A stretch of 64,000 nt of DNA from Streptomyces sindenensis (GCF_014649035.1 NZ_BMSG01000013.1:62001-126000), one strand, 5' to 3'. Positions 44,163 through 52,624 are shown, numbered from the stretch's first letter. The notes: generated by a model from the sequence alone, not told the origin. Numbers and translations are program-made.

Positions 44163-45200
44163 ATGGCAACCACCACGGTCGCACCGCCGAGCGGCGCCGG
44201 TACCTCGCGTACCGGCGCCGCTCGGTCGGCGTTCCTCCTGTTCCTCGGCCTCGCAGCGCTGGCGCTCGCGCTCTGCGCCAGCGTCATGTTCGGCAGCCGC
44301 TCCACCTCGTTCGGCGATGTCCTCGACGTCCTGGGGGGCACCGCCGACCGCAACGTCACCACCATCATCGAGAGCCGCTACCCCCGCACCGTCCTCGGCG
44401 TCCTCGCCGGGGTCTGCCTCGCGGTCGCGGGCACCCTCATGCAGGGCGTCTCGCGCAACCCGCTGGCCGAGCCGGGCCTCCTCGGCATCAACGCCGGTGC
44501 CAGCGCGAGCATCGTCGCCGCGACCGCCTGGCTCGGAGCCTCCGGCGCCACCGACACCATGTGGTGGGCGCTGCCCGGAGCGCTGGTCGCAGGCGTCCTC
44601 GTCCACGTCATCGGCTCCGCCGGTACGGGGACGAGCGTGGTGCGCCTGGTGCTCGCCGGAGCCGTGCTCACCGCCGTCCTCATGGCGTTCATCCAGGCGG
44701 TGACCCTCAGCAAACCGCAGGTCTTCGACAGCTACCGCTACTGGGTCGTCGGAGCGCTCGGCGGCCGGGACTTCGACGTCTTCTGGTCCGTCCTGCCGTT
44801 CGCCGCCGTCGGCTTCCTGATCGCCCTCGCCCTCGGCCCCGGCCTCAACGCCCTGGCCCTCGGCGACGCGACCGCCGTCGCCCTCGGCTCGCACCCCGGG
44901 CGCACGCGGGCCGGCGGACTCGTCGCCGCCACCCTGCTGAGCGCCGCCGCGACCGCCGCCGTCGGCCCGATCGCCTTCGTCGGCCTCGCCGTCCCGCACG
45001 TCGTACGGGCCCTGGTCGGCGTCGACTTCCGCGCCCAGATCCTCTTCTCCGCCCTGATGGGCCCCACCCTCCTGCTCCTCGCGGACGTGGTGGGCCGGGT
45101 CGTCATGCGGCCCACCGAACTCATGGTCGGCGTCGTCACCGCCTTCATCGGCGCACCCGCGCTGCTCATCGCCGTACGCAGGATGCGGGGCACCTCATGA
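44163..45200 (+). CDS. Ferric-siderophore ABC permease (FecCD family), first
   Basis: 345 residues with nine to ten spans. Family blocks: ESRYPRTVLGVLAGVCLAVAGTLMQGVSRNPLAEPGLLGINAGAS and VGPIAFVGLAVPHVVRALVGVD. It is 50 nt after the binding protein and overlaps the second permease by 4 nt, giving a heterodimeric channel. Confidence 0.88.
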   Translation: MATTTVAPPSGAGTSRTGAARSAFLLFLGLAALALALCASVMFGSRSTSFGDVLDVLGGTADRNVTTIIESRYPRTVLGVLAGVCLAVAGTLMQGVSRNPLAEPGLLGINAGASASIVAATAWLGASGATDTMWWALPGALVAGVLVHVIGSAGTGTSVVRLVLAGAVLTAVLMAFIQAVTLSKPQVFDSYRYWVVGALGGRDFDVFWSVLPFAAVGFLIALALGPGLNALALGDATAVALGSHPGRTRAGGLVAATLLSAAATAAVGPIAFVGLAVPHVVRALVGVDFRAQILFSALMGPTLLLLADVVGRVVMRPTELMVGVVTAFIGAPALLIAVRRMRGTS

Positions 45201-46279
45201 CCGTCACCGACCGCACCGCCACCGAGCGGACCGACCGTGTCCGCAAGGCGCCCCGGGGCTATCTGACCGTCGGCGGCACCGTGGCGATACCCATGCGCCG
45301 GGCCTCCGTTCTCGCGGGTGCCGGGCTCTTCGCGCTCCTCCTCGCGGCGGCCGTGGCCACCCTGGCCTGGGGACGCCTCGGCATCGACCTCGCCGACCTG
45401 CCCGCCGCCCTCGTCGGGGACGCCGAGGGCAAGGACCGGTTCGTCTTCAACCGGCTGCGCGGCCCCCGCCTCACCGTCGCCATCGGCGTCGGCGCGGCGC
45501 TCGGCCTGTCCGGTGCGCTGTTCCAGTCCGTCACCCGCAACCCGCTCGGCAGCCCGGACGTCATCGGACTCTCCGCCGGGGCCGGCGCGGGCGCGGCGTT
45601 CTGCGCGCTGATGTTCCCCGACACGGTCCCGGTCCCCGTCGGCGCGCTCATCGGCGCCCTGCTCGCGATGGCCCTCGTGTACGTCTCCACCGGCACCGGC
45701 TTCCGCAACCCCGCCCGGCTCGTCATCGCGGGCATCGGGGTCGCCGCGATGGGCGCGGCCCTCACCCAGTACGTCGTCTACGCCCTGGAACGCGACAAGG
45801 CGTCCGTCCTCACCGCGTACGTCAACGGCAGCCTGACCGCCCGCTCCTGGACCGACGCCACCACGGTCTGGCTGGTCCTGTTCGCCGCCACCCTGCCGGC
45901 CGCTCTCATCTCCCGGCGGCTCGACATCGGCGAGATGGGCGACGACATCGCCGAAGGGCTCGGCGCAGAGCCGAAGAAGGCCAAGACCCTCGCCGTGCTC
46001 CTGGCCATCGCGCTCTCCGCCGCCGCGGTCAGCGTCTCGGGCCCCATCGCCTTCATCGCCCTGACCGCCCCTCAGATCGCCCGGCGCCTCGCCCGCCGCT
46101 CCGGCCCCCACCTGCTGCTCTCGGCCCTCACCGGCGGACTGCTGCTGGTCCTCGCGGACCTCTGCTCCCAGCAGCTGGCCCTCTTCGGCGACCTGCCGGT
46201 CGGGATCTACACCATGGCGATCGGCGGCGCGTACCTCGGCTATCTGCTGGTACGGGAGTGGCGCAAGGGCGTGCTCTGA
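45197..46279 (+). CDS. Ferric-siderophore ABC permease (FecCD family), second
   Basis: 360 residues. After a 30-residue polar start: RLRGPRLTVAIGVGAALGLSGALFQSVTRNPLGSPDVIGLSAGAGAGA and VSGPIAFIALTAPQIARRLARRSGPH. No ATP-binding gene follows on either strand within 10 kb, so a shared or distant ATPase must energise it. Confidence 0.88.
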   Translation: MTVTDRTATERTDRVRKAPRGYLTVGGTVAIPMRRASVLAGAGLFALLLAAAVATLAWGRLGIDLADLPAALVGDAEGKDRFVFNRLRGPRLTVAIGVGAALGLSGALFQSVTRNPLGSPDVIGLSAGAGAGAAFCALMFPDTVPVPVGALIGALLAMALVYVSTGTGFRNPARLVIAGIGVAAMGAALTQYVVYALERDKASVLTAYVNGSLTARSWTDATTVWLVLFAATLPAALISRRLDIGEMGDDIAEGLGAEPKKAKTLAVLLAIALSAAAVSVSGPIAFIALTAPQIARRLARRSGPHLLLSALTGGLLLVLADLCSQQLALFGDLPVGIYTMAIGGAYLGYLLVREWRKGVL

Positions 46280-46503
46280 GGACCGGACGGCTCGGGGCCG
46301 GGCGCGCGGGGGAGCAGGGGCGGACCGGTCCCGGCCGGCTCGCCCGGCCGCCCTGCCCGTCGGATGCCCGGCGCCGTGCCGCACAGCCGCGTCCTGCGCG
46401 TTGCGTCACGAAGGGGGGTGCAACCTCCGTGGCCGCCCGGTCATTTCCGGCACCCGTCGGCCGACCGGAGCAGTGGCGACTGGTCACGTACAGGTTCGTC
46501 GAC

Positions 46504-46517
46504 CATACTGCCCGCCG
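46504..46517 (+). promoter_or_regulatory. Probable leaderless promoter of the gene at 46517
   Basis: CATACT at 46504-46509 lies 7 nt before the GTG, placing the transcription start at the codon itself. There is no Shine-Dalgarno sequence. A poor -35 (TGGTCA, 46481-46486) has a 17-nt spacer. Confidence 0.45.
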
Positions 46518-47098
46518 TGGAGCAGAGCATAGATTCGAACAAGAAGCCCGAGTTCGCCGCAGGCACCGACCCGGCGTTCATCCCCCTGCCCGGACTGGCG
46601 GCCCCCGCCGGAACCCGCAAGCCGGAAGCGGAATCGGAAGCGGAATCGGAGGCCGGTCCGGAGGCGGAGGGGGTCCGCGACGACGAGGCCGGACCGGCGG
46701 CCGCGGAGGGTGAGGCCGACGGGGAACCGGAGGCGGTGGACGAAGCGGCGGCGGTCGACGGCGACAGCGACGGCGATGCCGATGCGGACGCCGATGCGGA
46801 TGCGGATGCCGGTGGCGAAGAGGGCCCCGTCTTCGAGGTCAGCGACCGGCGCGGTTCGATCCGGGTGGCCCGGGAAGGCGTCCGGTTCCGTCTGGACGAC
46901 CAGGAGGCCGAGTTCGGCTGGGACGAGATCGGTGCGGTGGAGACCACCCCGGCCCGCTTCGGCCGCAGGTTCACGGTGACCGTCCACCTGTCGAGCCGCC
47001 GCTGGTTCAACGCCGAGGTCGAGGCGGCCAGCCGCAGCGAGCTCAAGGGCTGGCCGGCCGAGCTGGACAAGGCCCTGGACGCCTACTTCGAGGAGTGA
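46517..47098 (+). CDS. Acidic-repeat protein with conserved C-terminal domain, unknown
   Basis: 193 residues from GTG 46517. Residues ~30-110 are low-complexity Glu/Ala then Asp-Ala repeats. The C-terminal ~80 residues (FEVSDRRGSIRVAREGVRFRLDDQEAEFGWDEIGAVETTP, FTVTVHLSSRRWFNAEVEA) form a compact beta-rich domain, possibly PH-like. No membrane segments. The function is unknown. Confidence 0.65.
   Translation: MEQSIDSNKKPEFAAGTDPAFIPLPGLAAPAGTRKPEAESEAESEAGPEAEGVRDDEAGPAAAEGEADGEPEAVDEAAAVDGDSDGDADADADADADAGGEEGPVFEVSDRRGSIRVAREGVRFRLDDQEAEFGWDEIGAVETTPARFGRRFTVTVHLSSRRWFNAEVEAASRSELKGWPAELDKALDAYFEE
46770..46814. repeat. GATGCG/GATGCC hexanucleotide repeats
   Basis: Imperfect 6-bp repeats encode the (Asp-Ala)n run in the gene at 46517. 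A tract likely to vary in length between strains. Confidence 0.75.
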
Positions 47099-47128
47099 CG
47101 CCCACGTCGGGTCCTGAGCGGTCGCGCG

Positions 47129-47156
47129 CGGGACACCCCCCCCAGCGGGTGTCCCG
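47129..47156. terminator. Hairpin between convergent genes
   Basis: A 10-bp perfect stem, arms 47129-47138 (CGGGACACCC) and 47147-47156, 8-nt C-rich loop, between the acidic protein and the DedA gene. Confidence 0.6.
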
Positions 47157-47166
47157 TCGACCGCCC

Positions 47167-47230
47167 CGCGCCGTCAGGGCCTCCCGCGTCGACGGCTCCG
47201 CGCCGTCAGGGCTTCCCGCGTCGACGGCTC
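47167..47230. repeat. 32-bp tandem duplication spanning the dedA stop
   Basis: Two copies, 47167-47198 and 47199-47230, differ at one base. The inner copy encodes the DedA C-terminus (RSRRRGKP); the outer copy lies beyond the stop and would encode nearly the same residues (RSRRRGRP). Confidence 0.8.
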
Positions 47231-47874
47231 CGGACCCGCATGACGACGTAGAAGGCGAGGGCCACGACGGCCAGCGCCAGGACGGCCCTGGACACGACGC
47301 CGACGTAGGACCCCACGACGTCCCACCGGTCGCCCAGCCAGTAACCGGCCATCACGAGCACGGTGTTCCACACCAGACTGCCCGCCGCCGTCAGCGCGGC
47401 GAACACCGGCAACGGCATGCGCTCCACACCCGCGGGCACCGAGATCAGGCTGCGGAACACCGGCACCATCCGCCCCAGCAGCACCGCCTTGGTGCCGTGC
47501 CGGGCGAACCAGGCCTCCGTCCGTACCAGGTCGGAGGCCTTGACCAACGGCAGCTTCGCCCACCAGGCGTGCATCCGCTCCCGGCCGAACACGGCGCCGA
47601 CGCCGTACAGGACCACCGCGCCCACGACCGAGCCGAGCGTCGTCCAGAACAGGGCCGATGCGATGCTGAGCACGCCCTGCGAGGCCGCGAACCCGGTCAG
47701 CGGCAGGATGACCTCGCTCGGCAGCGGCGGGAACACGTTCTCCAGCGCGATGGCCGCACCCGCGCCGGGCCCGCCGAACGTCTCGACCAGGTCGGCGGCC
47801 CACCCGGCGATACCCCCCTGAGGCTCCGGGGCGGCCGACAGCCGGCGGGCCGCCGCGGACAGGGTCAGGTGCAT
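47206..47874 (-). CDS. DedA-family membrane protein
   Basis: 222 residues. The family core is here: LENVFPPLPSEVILPLTGFAA (with the key acidic residues), FWTTLGSVVGAVVLYGVG, FARHGTKAVLLGRMVPVFRSLISVPAGVERMP (Arg-rich), and NTVLVMAGYWLGDRW. About five spans. DedA proteins are thought to flip undecaprenyl-phosphate or phospholipids using the proton gradient. ATG 47874 has only a weak GGGGG upstream. Confidence 0.85.
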   Translation of the reverse strand: MHLTLSAAARRLSAAPEPQGGIAGWAADLVETFGGPGAGAAIALENVFPPLPSEVILPLTGFAASQGVLSIASALFWTTLGSVVGAVVLYGVGAVFGRERMHAWWAKLPLVKASDLVRTEAWFARHGTKAVLLGRMVPVFRSLISVPAGVERMPLPVFAALTAAGSLVWNTVLVMAGYWLGDRWDVVGSYVGVVSRAVLALAVVALAFYVVMRVRSRRRGKP

Positions 47875-47900
47875 GCCCCCATGATCGCGCGGCCCGCGCC

Positions 47901-48788
47901 TCAGGCCCCGTCGAGCACCACCGAACGGCTCAGGTGGCGCGGCAGGTCGGGGTCGAGCCCCCGGGCCGCCGCCCGGGCGAGGGCGAGGCGCTGCACGCGT
48001 ACGAGATCGGCCAGGGGGTCGAGGGAGCCGCTCACCCACTGGGCGCCCGTCGCGCGCACCTGCTCCGGCAGTCCCTCGGGGGCCTCGCCGAACATCCAGG
48101 TCGTGGTGCCCGCGGTGGAGATGCTGATGGGGCCGTGGCGGTACTCCATCGCGGGGTACGACTCGGTCCAGGCCAGCGACGCCTCCTTCATCTTCAGCGC
48201 CGCCTCGTGGGCCAGACCGACCGTCCACCCCCGGCCGAGGAACGAGAACTGGGTGCTCCGCAGCAGTCCGTCGGGGAGCGGCTCGGCGAGGGCGGCCTCC
48301 GCGTCCGCGACGACCGCGTCGGAGTGCAGCCCGAGGCGGGCCCGCAGCAGGGTGAGGGCGGTGGTGGCGAAACGGGTCTGGACGACGGACCGTTCGTCGG
48401 CGAAGTCCAGGACGACGAGTGCGTCCGCCGCCGCCTTGACCGGGGTCCGCGGATCCGCCGTCACGGCCACCGTGGGGGTGGTGCCGCGCAGCCGGTTCAG
48501 CAGCTCCAGCACCTCGGTCGTGGTGCCCGACCGGGTCAGCGCGACGACCCGGTCGTAGCCGCGCCCGAAGGGGAACTCGGAGGCGGCGAAGGCGTCCGAC
48601 TCGCCCTGTCCGGAGCCCTCGCGGAGCCCGGCGTAGGCCTGCGCCATGTAGAAGGAGGTGCCGCAGCCGACGACCGCGACGCGCTCGCCCGCGACGGGCA
48701 GGGCTGCGGCCTCGGGGCCGCCGGCCAGGGCTGCGGCGCGCCGCCAGCAGGCGGGCTGACTGGCTGTCTCGGTCTCGGCATACGACAC
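47901..48788 (-). CDS. SIS-domain sugar-phosphate isomerase-like protein
   Basis: 295 residues. GTG 48788 has GGAG 7 nt upstream. Two SIS domains: VAVVGCGTSFYMAQAYAG with LTRSGTTTEVLELL in the first, and GWTVGLAHEAALKMKEASLAWTESYPAMEYRHGPISI in the second, as in GlmS and AgaS. It probably isomerises or deaminates an amino-sugar phosphate. It faces a DeoR-type regulator, which supports a sugar role. Confidence 0.78.
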   Translation of the reverse strand: MSYAETETASQPACWRRAAALAGGPEAAALPVAGERVAVVGCGTSFYMAQAYAGLREGSGQGESDAFAASEFPFGRGYDRVVALTRSGTTTEVLELLNRLRGTTPTVAVTADPRTPVKAAADALVVLDFADERSVVQTRFATTALTLLRARLGLHSDAVVADAEAALAEPLPDGLLRSTQFSFLGRGWTVGLAHEAALKMKEASLAWTESYPAMEYRHGPISISTAGTTTWMFGEAPEGLPEQVRATGAQWVSGSLDPLADLVRVQRLALARAAARGLDPDLPRHLSRSVVLDGA

Positions 48789-48850
48789 GTCTGCACTCCA
48801 CGGGAACGAGGTGGACCACGGGATGGGGGCTGAGCGGGGCCGATCACCCC

Positions 48851-48877
48851 GCATGTAGAATTCTGCACGTTACATGC
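48851..48877. promoter_or_regulatory. Inverted repeat in the SIS/DeoR divergent region
   Basis: GCATGTA (48851-48857) and TACATGC (48871-48877) are perfect 7-bp arms with a 13-nt spacer. A nearby AT-rich tract (48888-48900) holds GCAAAAACAAGCAA. This is a likely DeoR-family operator for both divergent genes. Confidence 0.55.
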
Positions 48878-49017
48878 AGTTATCGAGCAAAAACAAGCAA
48901 GGTGCAGGTGGGTGGAGGGCTCCCGGCGGGCCCTGTGCGACGCTTGCGGCGGTCCGGCCCCCGGCGACCGCGTTCCCGCGAAACGCGGTGCCCGCACCGG
49001 ACGGTGAGGAGAAGCTC

Positions 49018-49815
49018 TTGTCCAGGGACGCCCGGTGGGACGCGCTGCTGGAACTGGTCGGCAAGCACGGCAGGGTGGACGTCGAGGAGGCGGCGACGGC
49101 GCTCGACGTCTCGGCCGCCACCATCCGCCGCGATCTGGACCAGCTGGCCGAACAGCATCTGCTCACCCGCACCAGGGGCGGCGCGGTCGCGCACGGCGTC
49201 TCCTACGAACTGGCCCTCCGCTACAAGACGGGCCGCCATGCGCCGGAGAAGCAGGCCATCGGCCGCGCGGTCTCCGGCCTCGTGGCCGTCGGCGAGGTGG
49301 TCGGCCTGACCGGCGGCACGACCGTGACCGAGGTGGCCAGGGCGCTGGCCGTACGACCGGACATCGTGGGCGAGACGGCGGTGGCGGGCGGCCAGCCGAC
49401 GCTGACCGTGGTGACCAACGCCCTCAACATCGCGAGCGAGCTGGCGATCCGCCCGCAGATCAAGATGGTCGTGACGGGCGGCGTCGCGAGGCCCCAGTCG
49501 TACGAACTGACGGGCCCGCTCGCCGTCGGCGTGATGAACGAGATCACGCTGGACGTCGCGGTCCTCGGGGTGAACGCCATCGACATCGAACGCGGCGCCT
49601 ACGTCCACCACGAGGGCGAGGCCAGCGTCAACCGGCTGCTCGCGGAACGGGCCCAGCGGGTGGTGGTGGCGGCCGACTCCTCGAAGATCGGCAAACGGGC
49701 CTTCGCGCGCGTCTGCGACCTCGGCCTGGTCGACGTCCTGGTCACCGACTCCCGCATCGGCGCGGAGGCGAGGAGCCGGTTCGGCGAGGCGGGGGTCCAG
49801 GTCATCACGGTCTGA
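49018..49815 (+). CDS. DeoR-family sugar regulator
   Basis: 265 residues. TTG 49018 has GAGGAG at 49006-49011, and the protein then matches family length; the upstream open frame is not DeoR-like. N-terminal helix-turn-helix (DVEEAATALDVSAATIRRDLDQLAEQHLLTRTRGGAV), then a sugar-isomerase-like sensor with VGLTGGTTVTEVARAL, NALNIASELA and DSSKIGKRAFARV. Probably represses the SIS gene until a sugar phosphate binds. Confidence 0.85.
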   Translation: MSRDARWDALLELVGKHGRVDVEEAATALDVSAATIRRDLDQLAEQHLLTRTRGGAVAHGVSYELALRYKTGRHAPEKQAIGRAVSGLVAVGEVVGLTGGTTVTEVARALAVRPDIVGETAVAGGQPTLTVVTNALNIASELAIRPQIKMVVTGGVARPQSYELTGPLAVGVMNEITLDVAVLGVNAIDIERGAYVHHEGEASVNRLLAERAQRVVVAADSSKIGKRAFARVCDLGLVDVLVTDSRIGAEARSRFGEAGVQVITV

Positions 49816-49991
49816 GGGTGTGCCGAAGGTCCGGGCGTCATGAACCGGTGCCCGTCGGGTATCGGATGCGACACGGACGCGGACTTCGCCGTGTCGCTGG
49901 TACGCCGAACGGGTGAGGGGCGAGAGGATTGCCCGATGAACAGTGAGTGCAGCCGGTGCCCATCCGACCGGCTCGACGACGGGGTGGACCG

Positions 49992-50396
49992 TTGAGCAGG
50001 TACGACAGGTATGACAGATACGACGCCACCGACGAGCAGTGGGAGGGGCTCGCCCAGGTCGTACCCCTGCGCGGCCGTGACGAGTGGCCGTCCCGGATCG
50101 ACCACCGCACCGTGCCCGACGAGCGCGCCGCCGAACAGCGCCGGCTCGTCGTGCTGCGGGTGCAGGTCTTCGCGGACGCCCGGGAGGTCGCCGAGTATCT
50201 CGTCGCCCAGGTTCCGGTGCTGCTCGACCTGACGGCGGCGGAGGCGGACGTGGCCAAGCGGATTCTCGACTTCAGCAGCGGTGTGGTCTTTGGTCTCGGC
50301 AGCGGCATGCACCGCGTCGACCGCAACGTCTTCCTGCTGGCACCGGTCGGCATGGAGGTCGAGGGGGTCACGCCCGCGGGCCTCGCCCAGTCGTAG
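49992..50396 (+). CDS. SepF-like cell-division protein (DUF552)
   Basis: 134 residues from a TTG, start uncertain. The C-terminal domain RLVVLRVQVFADAREVAEYLVAQVPVLLDLTAAEADVAKRILDFSSGVVFGLG...VFLLAPVG is SepF. A short tyrosine/aspartate repeat (RYDRYDRYD) opens it, but there is no amphipathic membrane helix like that of main SepF. No ftsZ/yggS cluster adjoins it, so it is probably one of the extra SepF-like proteins of streptomycetes (SflA/SflB type). Confidence 0.8.
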   Translation: MSRYDRYDRYDATDEQWEGLAQVVPLRGRDEWPSRIDHRTVPDERAAEQRRLVVLRVQVFADAREVAEYLVAQVPVLLDLTAAEADVAKRILDFSSGVVFGLGSGMHRVDRNVFLLAPVGMEVEGVTPAGLAQS

Positions 50397-50400
50397 GAAG

Positions 50401-50463
50401 CGGCGGCCGGGGCGGCGGCGGGGCGGCGGCCGGGGCGGTGGCGGGGCGGCGGCCGGGGTGGCG
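50401..50463. repeat. 23-bp G/C-only tandem repeat, 2.7 copies
   Basis: Units at 50401-50423, 50424-50446 and a partial at 50447-50463, of CGGCGGCCGGGG plus GGCGG type, with one or two changes. It sits just after the SepF-like stop. G-tracts could fold in RNA or DNA. No gene. Confidence 0.75.
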
Positions 50464-50546
50464 ACAGCGGGTCCGGCCGCCGCCCCCCCGGCCGCGCCTC
50501 GGACGTGCGGCGGGCGCTGTCGGTGGGCGGTGATAGACCTGGGGCT

Positions 50547-50906
50547 GTGACGGACATCGATGTGGCAGAACTCCAGCGCCGGCTGGCCGCGTTCGCGGCG
50601 GCGCGGGACTGGGGGCAGTACCACACCCCGAAGAACCTGGCGGCCGCGCTCAGCGTCGAGGCATCCGAACTGCTGGAGATCTTCCAGTGGCTGACGCCCG
50701 AACAGTCGGCAGGGATCATGAAGGACCCCGAATCCGCCCACCGGGTCACCGACGAGGTGGCGGACGTGCTCGCCTATCTCCTCCAGTTCTGCGAGGTGTT
50801 GGGCGTCGACCCGACGGCGGCACTGGTGGCCAAGTTGGAGCGGAACGAGAAACGTTTCCCTCTGCCGAGCGCTGCCGAACCCCCCGATCGTCACTCTTCG
50901 GAGTGA
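50547..50906 (+). CDS. MazG-like nucleotide pyrophosphohydrolase
   Basis: 119 residues from GTG. Single MazG-like/RS21-C6 domain: HTPKNLAAALSVEASELLEIFQW with EASELLE metal site and TDEVADVLAYLLQFC with DEVAD. These enzymes hydrolyse non-canonical or surplus dNTPs to NMP and pyrophosphate. Short form, probably a dimer of four-helix bundles. Followed by an A/T-rich stretch at 50905-50990 carrying the next promoter. Confidence 0.85.
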   Translation: MTDIDVAELQRRLAAFAAARDWGQYHTPKNLAAALSVEASELLEIFQWLTPEQSAGIMKDPESAHRVTDEVADVLAYLLQFCEVLGVDPTAALVAKLERNEKRFPLPSAAEPPDRHSSE

Positions 50907-51030
50907 TCAAGTTATCCACATTCGACTTCGTGTCCACAGATTTCCGATTTCCTCTGGCCTTACGGTGCTGTCTACCTCACTGTGGGTAATGAATGAGGTG
51001 AGCGGGTTTTCGTACGGACGGGGGAGACAG

Positions 51031-51552
51031 ATGGAAGCGGAGCGACTCATCGAGGTGGGTCGGCGGGCTCTGGCCGACAGCCGGGGTGCGCTGGACGTCA
51101 TGGCGGAGGCCTGGCAGGCGCAGGCGCTCGCCCGGGCGGTCGGCAGCCGGCTGGCGCTGTGCGGGCCGATGGAATTACGGAGCGAGGCGCGGGCGCTGGG
51201 GGAGATCGGCGCCGGATGCTCGGCTCTGGACCATCCGGCGGTGATCTCCGGCGGCGCCAGGGCCGCCCAGTTGTCGGGGATCGGTGAGGTCCGGCCGACC
51301 CTGGCCGGGCTCGCGCTGCTGCTCGGCGAGGCCGGGATCGCGCTGGTCGGGGTGGCCTGCGACACGGGGGAGGACGGGCTGTACTGGCAGTGCATCGAGG
51401 CCATGGACGCGGCGGACGAATCACTGGACCGCGTGCACGGGATGCTGAGACGCCTAGCGGAGCGGGAAAGGGAGCGGGAGCGTGACCGCGAGAGGGAGCG
51501 TGACGGCCCCTATGGCATACGCGGCCCCGCGCCGTCGGCGGCAGGGTTTTGA
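51031..51552 (+). CDS. DUF6099-like streptomycete protein, with a TTA codon
   Basis: 173 residues. ATG 51031 follows GGGGGAGA. All-helical look (MEAERLIEVGRRALADSRGALDVMAEAWQAQALARAV, IGEVRPTLAGLALLLGEAGIALVGVACDTGEDGLYWQCIEAMDAADESLDRVHGMLRRLA). The tail has alternating Arg/Glu repeats. Leu49 is encoded by TTA at 51175-51177, the only in-frame TTA I saw in the window, so translation should need the bldA tRNA. Function unknown; family name given from memory. Confidence 0.65.
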   Translation: MEAERLIEVGRRALADSRGALDVMAEAWQAQALARAVGSRLALCGPMELRSEARALGEIGAGCSALDHPAVISGGARAAQLSGIGEVRPTLAGLALLLGEAGIALVGVACDTGEDGLYWQCIEAMDAADESLDRVHGMLRRLAERERERERDRERERDGPYGIRGPAPSAAGF

Positions 51553-51643
51553 GCGGAGCGGGGCGGAGGCTGAGCGGAGACAACGGGCCACCGAGGGGGA
51601 GGCGTGGCTCGGACGACGGCTCTGGGGGAGGCAGGATGGAGGC

Positions 51644-52567
51644 ATGGATCTTCGCATCTTCACCGAGCCCCAGCAGGGGGCCGACTACGACACCTTGCTC
51701 ACCGTCGCCAAGGCCACGGAGGACTTGGGCTTCGACGCCTTCTACCGCTCCGACCACTATCTCCGGATGGGCTCCGGCGACGGCCTGCCCGGACCGACGG
51801 ACGCCTGGATCACCCTGGCCGGACTGGCGCGCGAGACCCGGCGGATCCGGCTCGGCACGCTGATGACCGCCGGCACGTTCCGGCTCCCGGGAGTCCTGGC
51901 CATCCAGGTGGCGCAGGTCGACCAGATGTCCGGCGGCCGGATCGAACTGGGCCTGGGCGCAGGCTGGTTCGAGGAGGAGCACAAGGCCTACGGCATCCCG
52001 TTCCCCAAGGAGAAGTTCGGCCGTCTGGAGGAGCAGCTCGCGATCGTCACCGGGCTGTGGGCGACGGAGGTCGGCAAGACCTTCAGCTACGACGGAACCT
52101 ACTACCAGCTCACCGACTCGCCCGCGCTCCCCAAGCCCGCCCAGGCCAAGGTGCCCGTGCTGATCGGTGGCCACGGGGCGACCCGCACCCCGCGCCTCGC
52201 CGCGCAGTACGCGGACGAGTTCAACATCCCGTTCGCCTCGCTGGAGGACAGCGAGAAGCAGTTCGGCCGGGTCCGGGCCGCCGCGCAGGCGCACGGCCGC
52301 TCTCCGGACGACCTCGTCTACTCCAACGCGCTGATCGTCTGCACGGGCAAGGACGACGCCGAGGTCGCCCGGCGTGCGGCGGCGATCGGCCGGGACGTGG
52401 AGGAGCTCAAGGCGAACGGCCTCGCGGGGTCGCCCGCCGAAGTGGTCGACAAGATCGGCCGCTACGGGGCGATCGGCTCGCAGAGGATCTACCTCCAGAT
52501 CCTCGACCTGGACGACCTGGACCATCTGGAACTGATCTCCTCGCAGATCCAGTCCCAGCTGACCTGA
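51644..52567 (+). CDS. F420-dependent LLM-class oxidoreductase
   Basis: 307 residues of the luciferase-like monooxygenase superfamily, F420 type: FDAFYRSDHYL, RLGTLMTAGTFRLPGVLAIQVAQVDQMSGGRIELGLGAGWFEEEHKAYGIPFP and VLIGGHGATRTPRLAAQYADEFN. The GAGWFEEEH block is typical of F420-type rather than FMN-type enzymes. The substrate is unknown. Its stop codon lies inside a 5-bp repeat tract. Confidence 0.83.
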   Translation: MDLRIFTEPQQGADYDTLLTVAKATEDLGFDAFYRSDHYLRMGSGDGLPGPTDAWITLAGLARETRRIRLGTLMTAGTFRLPGVLAIQVAQVDQMSGGRIELGLGAGWFEEEHKAYGIPFPKEKFGRLEEQLAIVTGLWATEVGKTFSYDGTYYQLTDSPALPKPAQAKVPVLIGGHGATRTPRLAAQYADEFNIPFASLEDSEKQFGRVRAAAQAHGRSPDDLVYSNALIVCTGKDDAEVARRAAAIGRDVEELKANGLAGSPAEVVDKIGRYGAIGSQRIYLQILDLDDLDHLELISSQIQSQLT

Positions 52568-52585
52568 CCTGACCTGACCTGACCT
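52561..52585. repeat. GACCT x5 pentanucleotide repeat over a stop codon
   Basis: Five exact GACCT units; the LLM gene stop TGA is at 52565-52567 within them. Related TGACC units continue to about 52606. Confidence 0.85.
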
Positions 52586-52624
52586 GCTGATGTGACCTGA
52601 CTGACCCGAACCGAGGAGGCAGAG

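Noticed and set aside
50401..50463. Possible CRISPR-like repeats
   Set aside because: The units are contiguous without spacers and consist only of G and C apart from single T changes; this is a simple tandem repeat.
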